A DNA stretch of 10,510 nucleotides, from assembly GCA_003695835.1 (NCBI GenBank), contig RFHN01000011.1, positions 1 through 10,510 on the forward strand, read 5' to 3'. A model generated the notes under the pieces. It worked only from the letters and a program-made list of their open reading frames with translations. It had not been told where the DNA came from and searched no databases. The translations under genes were made by a program, and so were the position numbers. Positions 6,953 to 10,510 of this stretch are shown here, piece after piece (the first letter of the stretch is position 1; every line of letters starts with the position of its first letter). Source of the stretch: Armatimonadota bacterium (GTDB lineage Bacteria; Armatimonadota; Fimbriimonadia; Fimbriimonadales; ATM1).

Positions 6953-8050
6953 ATGCGCCTGGACACCCGCCTGGAACAGTGGTGTGAGTACGGTGTGTTG
7001 CTGGAAACTCGCAAAGCCACGCCGGAGGAAGCCGCGCACCTAACCCAGGCCGTAGCCGAGACTAGACGTACCTTTTATCGGTGGTTTGCCCTGCTGACGG
7101 CTGGCTGTGCGTTGGCTGTCTTCGGTACGGCGGGGGCCTTGCAAAACATCCAAGAATGGTACGCCGTTTTCCTCATGGTTGCGGCGATGGCCGGGGTGAG
7201 CGTCTTCGCGTATGCCGTGGTGAAGTTCGGATACACCGTTCGTCCGTGGCTCCGCTTGAGGAAGGAGCGACCGCCATTCCTGGTCGAGGTGTACGGCGTA
7301 ACGGACGATGTGAAGGAGCACACCGACGCGGTCGACGCCTTCTTCGACAGCCTCTTCGACAAAGGTCGCGACGAACTGGAAAGGTCCTCGGAACCGAACG
7401 ACGACGCGGAGGCAAAATCGGACGAAGCTTCCAACACCGTGGTGGCCGCCCGTTCAGGACTGCTGCTGGCGAACGCGGACGACAAAAAACACCCTACCTT
7501 TGCCGCGACTTGGCTGGTTCCGTTCGTCCCTTCGTTCCCCGCGCGCGACGTTGACTCCATCACGGCCACCTTTTCCGATCCCGAGACAGGTGAGAAAAAA
7601 GAGGAGGTGCCCCTGCCTATTTTGGAGCGGCCCCTCGCGCCGGAGGAACGAGAGTTGATGTCGAGATACCTCAGGCGACTGCACATCGCGATTGCGGCGG
7701 TGGTTGGGATCTGCCTTCTTCTCTTGTGGTCAGCTTGGTCGCCGAAGGGATTCGACTCACTCTTCGTTCCGATCCTACAGACGATCGTCTTGACTGTGAT
7801 CTTCGCGCCGATCTTGCACTCCCTGTTGTCCGACGAAGCACCTCTCCGGGCGACGCTGCAACGAGGGACCATGGTCGCGATGCTCATTCCAGGCCGTGCG
7901 GAGGAGCTGCTGGAAGCGGAGTGGATGACTCCCGGTCGGGCCGTACTCGCGGAGTTGCTTTCCCCAGATGTGTTCTGGCGGTTCGGACCCTTCCCTGTGT
8001 TCCTCATTCCGACTCTGCTTGCGAGCGCGAAGTCAAGCGCGGGCGAGTAA
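6953..8050 (+). CDS. Four-helix membrane protein of unknown function
   Basis: I do not recognise this family. The 365-residue product has two pairs of predicted transmembrane helices: about 43-63 (FALLTAGCALAVFGTAGAL) with 70-91, and about 243-262 (IAIAAVVGICLLLLWSAW) with 269-291. Each pair would form a hairpin. Between them lies a hydrophilic region of about 150 residues, with an Asp/Glu/Ser-rich segment (about 137-160) that is probably disordered. A C-terminal region of about 70 residues (LIPGRAEELLEAEWMTPGRA at 311-330) ends in a moderately hydrophobic stretch, GPFPVFLIPTLLA. There is no cleavable signal peptide, and an Arg/Glu-rich amphipathic N-terminus precedes helix 1. The gene has its own -10 box and lies directly upstream of dop, from which it is separated by 33 nt, so read-through into the proteasome genes is possible. 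No function is inferred. Confidence 0.75.
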   Translation: MRLDTRLEQWCEYGVLLETRKATPEEAAHLTQAVAETRRTFYRWFALLTAGCALAVFGTAGALQNIQEWYAVFLMVAAMAGVSVFAYAVVKFGYTVRPWLRLRKERPPFLVEVYGVTDDVKEHTDAVDAFFDSLFDKGRDELERSSEPNDDAEAKSDEASNTVVAARSGLLLANADDKKHPTFAATWLVPFVPSFPARDVDSITATFSDPETGEKKEEVPLPILERPLAPEERELMSRYLRRLHIAIAAVVGICLLLLWSAWSPKGFDSLFVPILQTIVLTVIFAPILHSLLSDEAPLRATLQRGTMVAMLIPGRAEELLEAEWMTPGRAVLAELLSPDVFWRFGPFPVFLIPTLLASAKSSAGE

Positions 8051-8069
8051 ACGCACGCGCTCCATCCGG

Positions 8070-8075
8070 TACCCT
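8070..8075 (+). promoter_or_regulatory. Candidate -10 box of dop, leaderless arrangement
   Basis: TACCCT has the TAnnnT form and ends exactly 8 nt before GTG 8084, the same spacing as the much better boxes at ispG and prcB. The hexamer alone is weak; the shared spacing is the main support. No Shine-Dalgarno sequence is present before the GTG, which fits a leaderless start. Confidence 0.45.
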
Positions 8076-8083
8076 TCCCTACC

Positions 8084-9466
8084 GTGCGCCTTTGCGGGAT
8101 CGAAACCGAATACGGAGTGGCGATCGAGGGCAGAACGCCGGCCGACCAGATGCAGGATGCCGCCGAACTCGTCGCGTGCCACCAAGGCGACGCGTTCGTC
8201 GGATGGGATTACGCTCTCGAGTCGCCTCTCGCCGATCTCCGGGGCTTCGTCGCCGACCACCTCGAGACCGACCCACAGGACGCACAGTGGGACGAGGGGC
8301 GGGAGGCACGAGTAGATCGCGCGGACCGTGTCCTCACGAACGGGGCGCGTTTCTACAATGACCATGGGCACCCCGAGTACGCCACACCGGAATGCGACCG
8401 GTTGATGGATCTCGTCTCCCACGATGCGGCGGGCGAGCGGATCGTGCTTGCGGCGGCGAAGGCTTACTCTCAGAGAACGGGACGCGCAGTGACGATTTAC
8501 AAGAACAATACGGACTTCCACGGAGCGGCGTACGGCACACACGAGAGCTACCTGATGAGGAGAACCGAGGACGTTGCCACGCTGATCCGGTCTCTCGTGC
8601 CGTTCTTGGTCGTTCGGCAGCTGCTCGTCGGCGGAGGAAAAGTCGGAAGCGAAACGGGCGAGCCTTGTCCTTACCAATTGAGTCAGCGAGCCGAGTTCTT
8701 TTCGGTCTTGGCGTCGGTGGACACCCTCTATCGCCGTCCCCTTTTCAACACTCGAGACGAACCGCACGCCGATCGCTCCCGCTGGATGCGATTGCATGTG
8801 ATCGTCGGCGACGCAAACCGAATGCAATGGTGTACAGCGATGAAGGTCGGAATGACGGCTCTTGTTCTCGATCTGTTCGAGATGGGAGAAGCGCCGACGC
8901 GGATGCTCGCCGATCCCGTTCGGGCAATGGCGAAACTCTCCAAGGCGTTCGACGCCAAGATGCGGATCGAGTTGGAAGGGGGAAGCTGGACGACGCCGCT
9001 GGACCTCATGGAGTCGTACCTCGCGGGCGCGGAGAGGTTTCTCAAGGGGCGAGACGCGGAGACGGATTGGGTGCTCTCTGAGTGGCGACTGGCGCTCGTG
9101 GACCTGGAGGAAGATGTGGAACGACTGGCCGATCGCGTGGATTGGGTTGCGAAGAGACGGCTTCTCGAGCAGGCGGCTGGCGAGAGCGCGGACGCTGACT
9201 ATCTGCGGGCAGTGGACCTGGCGTACTCGAACGTGGACCCGTCTGAGAGCCTGTTCGAAGCTCTCGGATCGGTGCAAGAGATCCAAACCATCGTCCCCGA
9301 GACCCGCGTCCTCGATGCGATGACCCAGCCACCCGCGACCACTCGCGCGCGGCTCCGCGGCGAGTATGTCCGCGATTTTCCGGACAAAATCCGAACCGTT
9401 GGTTGGCGCCGAATCGTACTAAAGAGTGATGAAGTCGTCGAACTTCCCGTGGAACCAACCGCTTGA
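8084..9466 (+). CDS. dop: Depupylase/deamidase Dop (Pup/UBact amidohydrolase)
   Basis: Dop belongs to the glutamine-synthetase-like Pup enzymes. It hydrolyses the isopeptide bond between Pup and a target lysine and, where Pup ends in Gln, deamidates it to Glu. The 460-residue protein has the metal/ATP motif GIETEYG (5-11, Glu7 and Glu9). The segment WDYALESPLADLRGF (41-55) is typical of Dop and not of the ligase PafA. NGARFYNDHGHPEYATPEC (86-104) contains Asp93, the equivalent of the Dop catalytic aspartate. Further motifs are YKNNTDFHGAAYGTHESYLM (139-158), QLSQRAEFF (198-206), NTRDEPHAD (222-230), RLHVIVGDAN (236-245) and TRARLRGEYVRDF (420-432). The GTG start is supported by the conserved N-terminus directly after it. 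The gene heads the module with the UBact gene, which starts inside its end, and prcB. The modifier here already ends in Glu, so removal of the tag is the expected activity. Confidence 0.94.
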   Translation: MRLCGIETEYGVAIEGRTPADQMQDAAELVACHQGDAFVGWDYALESPLADLRGFVADHLETDPQDAQWDEGREARVDRADRVLTNGARFYNDHGHPEYATPECDRLMDLVSHDAAGERIVLAAAKAYSQRTGRAVTIYKNNTDFHGAAYGTHESYLMRRTEDVATLIRSLVPFLVVRQLLVGGGKVGSETGEPCPYQLSQRAEFFSVLASVDTLYRRPLFNTRDEPHADRSRWMRLHVIVGDANRMQWCTAMKVGMTALVLDLFEMGEAPTRMLADPVRAMAKLSKAFDAKMRIELEGGSWTTPLDLMESYLAGAERFLKGRDAETDWVLSEWRLALVDLEEDVERLADRVDWVAKRRLLEQAAGESADADYLRAVDLAYSNVDPSESLFEALGSVQEIQTIVPETRVLDAMTQPPATTRARLRGEYVRDFPDKIRTVGWRRIVLKSDEVVELPVEPTA

Positions 9467-9638
9467 GGCCCAGCGCCGCGAGCGCGACCTGCCGCCTCCA
9501 GACCGGAAACCGGCTGACGAGGACGGCCCGACCAAGCGCACCGTGCCCAAGCCGGGCGAGGACAACGAGCTGTTGAAGCGCTTGCGGAAAGTGGACCCCG
9601 ATCAGGCGCGCAAGTATCGCCAGCGCAGCGGCGAGTAG
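9429..9638 (+). CDS. ubact: Ubiquitin-like protein modifier of the UBact/Pup type
   Basis: This is a small protein tag expected to be attached through its C-terminal Glu to lysines of target proteins, by a PafA-type ligase, to send them to the proteasome. From ATG 9429 it has 69 residues. The N-terminal two-thirds is Pro/Asp/Glu/Arg/Lys-rich and likely disordered (for example DLPPPDRKPADEDGP). A short helix-forming region, ELLKRLRKVDPDQARKY (47-63), leads to the end QRSGE. This ending is characteristic of UBact, the Pup-like modifier described outside Actinobacteria, and differs from the GGQ/GGE end of actinobacterial Pup. ATG 9429 directly follows an in-frame GTG at 9426, and either could initiate. 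The start lies 38 nt inside dop with no clear Shine-Dalgarno sequence (AAAGAG is too close), so translation is probably coupled to dop. prcB follows after 26 nt. Confidence 0.9.
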   Translation: MKSSNFPWNQPLEAQRRERDLPPPDRKPADEDGPTKRTVPKPGEDNELLKRLRKVDPDQARKYRQRSGE

Positions 9639-9650
9639 ACCGAGAAGGAC

Positions 9651-9656
9651 TATACT
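9651..9656 (+). promoter_or_regulatory. -10 box of prcB, leaderless arrangement
   Basis: TATACT lies in the 26-nt gap between the UBact gene and prcB and ends exactly 8 nt before ATG 9665. The transcript is predicted to begin at the ATG or within two bases of it. This would let prcB be transcribed separately from dop-ubact as well as by read-through. No -35 hexamer is visible. Confidence 0.6.
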
Positions 9657-9664
9657 TGCCGGCA

Positions 9665-10426
9665 ATGAACGCTTTTGCCGATCGTCCTGCCTCGTTCGCG
9701 CAGCTTGTGGGTTATCCGAACACGATGTCGAAGCCGTCTGGCGCAGACGTCGAGGGCGTGCACGGCACGACGGTTTTGGCGCTCCGCTACGACCAGGGGA
9801 TCCTGAACCTCGGGGATCGTCGCGCCACGATGGCGAACTACATCATGTACGATCGCGCCGACAAGATCATCCCGCTGGACGACTGCACGGTCATGGCGAT
9901 TTCAGGCTCCTTTGCGCGGAGTATCGAGATCGCTCGCTACCTGCGCCATGCGTTCAAGTACTACGCACGAACGCAGCTGCAGGATTTGAGCCTCGAAGGC
10001 AAACTGCAAGAAGTCACTCGCGCCTTGGGCAGCAATCTGGAGTTCGCCCTGGACGGGGTTGGTATGTTCTTGCCGCTCATTAGCGCGTACGACCCGCGAA
10101 CTGATGATTTCGGCATCTATCTCTACGACGTCCTCGGAGCGCGATTCGAGAACGACGAGTTCGGCGCGGCTGGCTCTGGATCGGAGCGGATCCGCGGGGT
10201 CTTTGATTACGTGTCGCGCGTCAAAGGGCCGTTCGACAAACGACCGCTGGACGAGGTGCTTGTCGAGGCGCTCACCATGCTGGACATTGCCGCCTCGCTC
10301 GATACCGCTACGGGCGGGCTCGACCTCGTTCTTCCGGTTGCGATGACGCTGACAAAGGAAGGCGTTACTCGGATCTCGGATGCGCAGATTGCGAAAGCCG
10401 TGAAGCAAGTCACCGGCCGCTCGTGA
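9665..10426 (+). CDS. prcB: 20S proteasome beta subunit
   Basis: PrcB is the catalytic subunit of the bacterial 20S proteasome, an N-terminal-threonine hydrolase in the cytoplasm. From ATG 9665 it has 253 residues. A 34-residue propeptide is followed by HG/TTV, so autocatalytic cleavage would expose Thr35 as Thr1 of the mature enzyme. In mature numbering the family's key residues fall where expected: Asp17 in GDRRAT and Lys33 in RADK. GSGSERIRG (AGSGS segment) and the late TATGGLDL motif match actinobacterial PrcB (SATGGPDL). The start is set by the TATACT box 8 nt upstream; a TTG at 9656 would overlap that box and add only three residues. The subunit normally stacks with alpha rings of PrcA, which is not seen here. 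Substrates would be delivered by UBact tagging. Confidence 0.95.
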   Translation: MNAFADRPASFAQLVGYPNTMSKPSGADVEGVHGTTVLALRYDQGILNLGDRRATMANYIMYDRADKIIPLDDCTVMAISGSFARSIEIARYLRHAFKYYARTQLQDLSLEGKLQEVTRALGSNLEFALDGVGMFLPLISAYDPRTDDFGIYLYDVLGARFENDEFGAAGSGSERIRGVFDYVSRVKGPFDKRPLDEVLVEALTMLDIAASLDTATGGLDLVLPVAMTLTKEGVTRISDAQIAKAVKQVTGRS

Positions 10427-10428
10427 CG

Positions 10429-10509
10429 CTATTTGAGAAATTCGTAGGTATCGAACGGATCGTGCATGTGGATGGTTACGTCCGGGTCGAGGTGGATGGC
10501 GTCCCAATC
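10429..10509 (-). CDS. Possible C-terminal end of a convergent gene (ambiguous)
   Basis: Read from the right edge, the minus strand is open for 26 codons and ends at a TAG (10431 to 10429), giving a tail that includes HLDPDVTIHMHDPFDTYEFL. Most codons end in C or G, which fits genes of this composition. The stop would lie two bases past the prcB stop, a tight convergent pair. However, the plus strand in the same codon register is also open, from GTG 10423 (overlapping the prcB TGA as GTGA) to the window end, beginning VTLFEKFVGIERIVHVDG. Only one is likely to be real, and 80 bases cannot decide. Neither resembles the N-terminus of PrcA, and I recognise neither protein. Confidence 0.35.
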   Translation of the reverse strand, partial: DWDAIHLDPDVTIHMHDPFDTYEFLK

Positions 10510-10510
10510 A

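Noticed and set aside
9415..9420. CGTACT as a -10 box 8 nt before the UBact ATG
   Set aside because: The spacing fits, but the essential first T and A of the hexamer are missing, so I do not call it.
8084..9466. PafA ligase instead of Dop
   Set aside because: WDYALESPLADLRGF and the DHGHPEY form of the catalytic motif match Dop; PafA lacks the former and has a different spacing in the latter.
9656..9664. TTG start for prcB, three codons upstream of ATG 9665
   Set aside because: It overlaps the TATACT -10 box, so a transcript from that promoter would not contain it; ATG 9665 has the same 8-nt spacing seen at ispG and dop.
1..10510. Mobile elements, CRISPR arrays, tRNA or rRNA genes
   Set aside because: No direct-repeat arrays, transposase motifs, terminal inverted repeats or cloverleaf sequences were found by eye; coding density is continuous.

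Overview
This window looks like a chromosomal segment of a moderately GC-rich bacterium. Every confidently called gene lies on the + strand. The strongest lineage clue is the right-hand cluster: a Dop-type depupylase, a small ubiquitin-like modifier of the UBact kind (C-terminus QRSGE) and a 20S proteasome beta subunit. Outside Actinobacteria this set is known from groups such as Armatimonadota (Fimbriimonadia), Nitrospirae and some Planctomycetes/Verrucomicrobia. I favour an Armatimonadota/Fimbriimonas-like host. That placement is an inference from family knowledge, not from a search.

Left part (1-4999). A divergent intergenic region opens the window, with a good sigma70-type promoter pointing left out of it. 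It is followed by a tight chain of five overlapping genes: scpA and scpB (chromosome-condensing SMC partners), a D-Ala-D-Ala carboxypeptidase, an RluB/RsuA-type 23S rRNA pseudouridine synthase, and recJ. Each start lies inside the end of the gene before it (overlaps of 41, 4, 8 and 4 nt), which suggests one translationally coupled operon. The carboxypeptidase appears to start at a CTG codon that overlaps the scpB stop and lies behind a strong Shine-Dalgarno sequence.

Middle part (5000-8050). These are separately promoted genes: a small lipoprotein of unknown function, ispG (the penultimate enzyme of the MEP isoprenoid pathway) and a four-helix membrane protein of unknown function. The promoters here are TATAAT-like -10 boxes lying only 8-11 nt from the start codon, which implies leaderless or nearly leaderless mRNAs.

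Right part (8070-10510). dop, the UBact gene and prcB form a Pup/UBact-proteasome module. UBact already ends in Glu, so it should need no deamidation, and Dop would then act only to remove the modifier. The UBact start lies inside the end of dop. prcB has its own -10 box with the same 8-nt spacing as dop and ispG. The ligase (PafA), the alpha subunit (PrcA) and the ATPase (Mpa/ARC) are not visible, and nothing in the last 84 bases resembles the start of PrcA. Those last bases can be read as the C-terminus of a convergent gene or as the start of a GTGA-coupled downstream gene.

I saw no tRNA, rRNA, CRISPR array, insertion sequence or other mobile element. No gene-free stretch exceeds about 90 bases.
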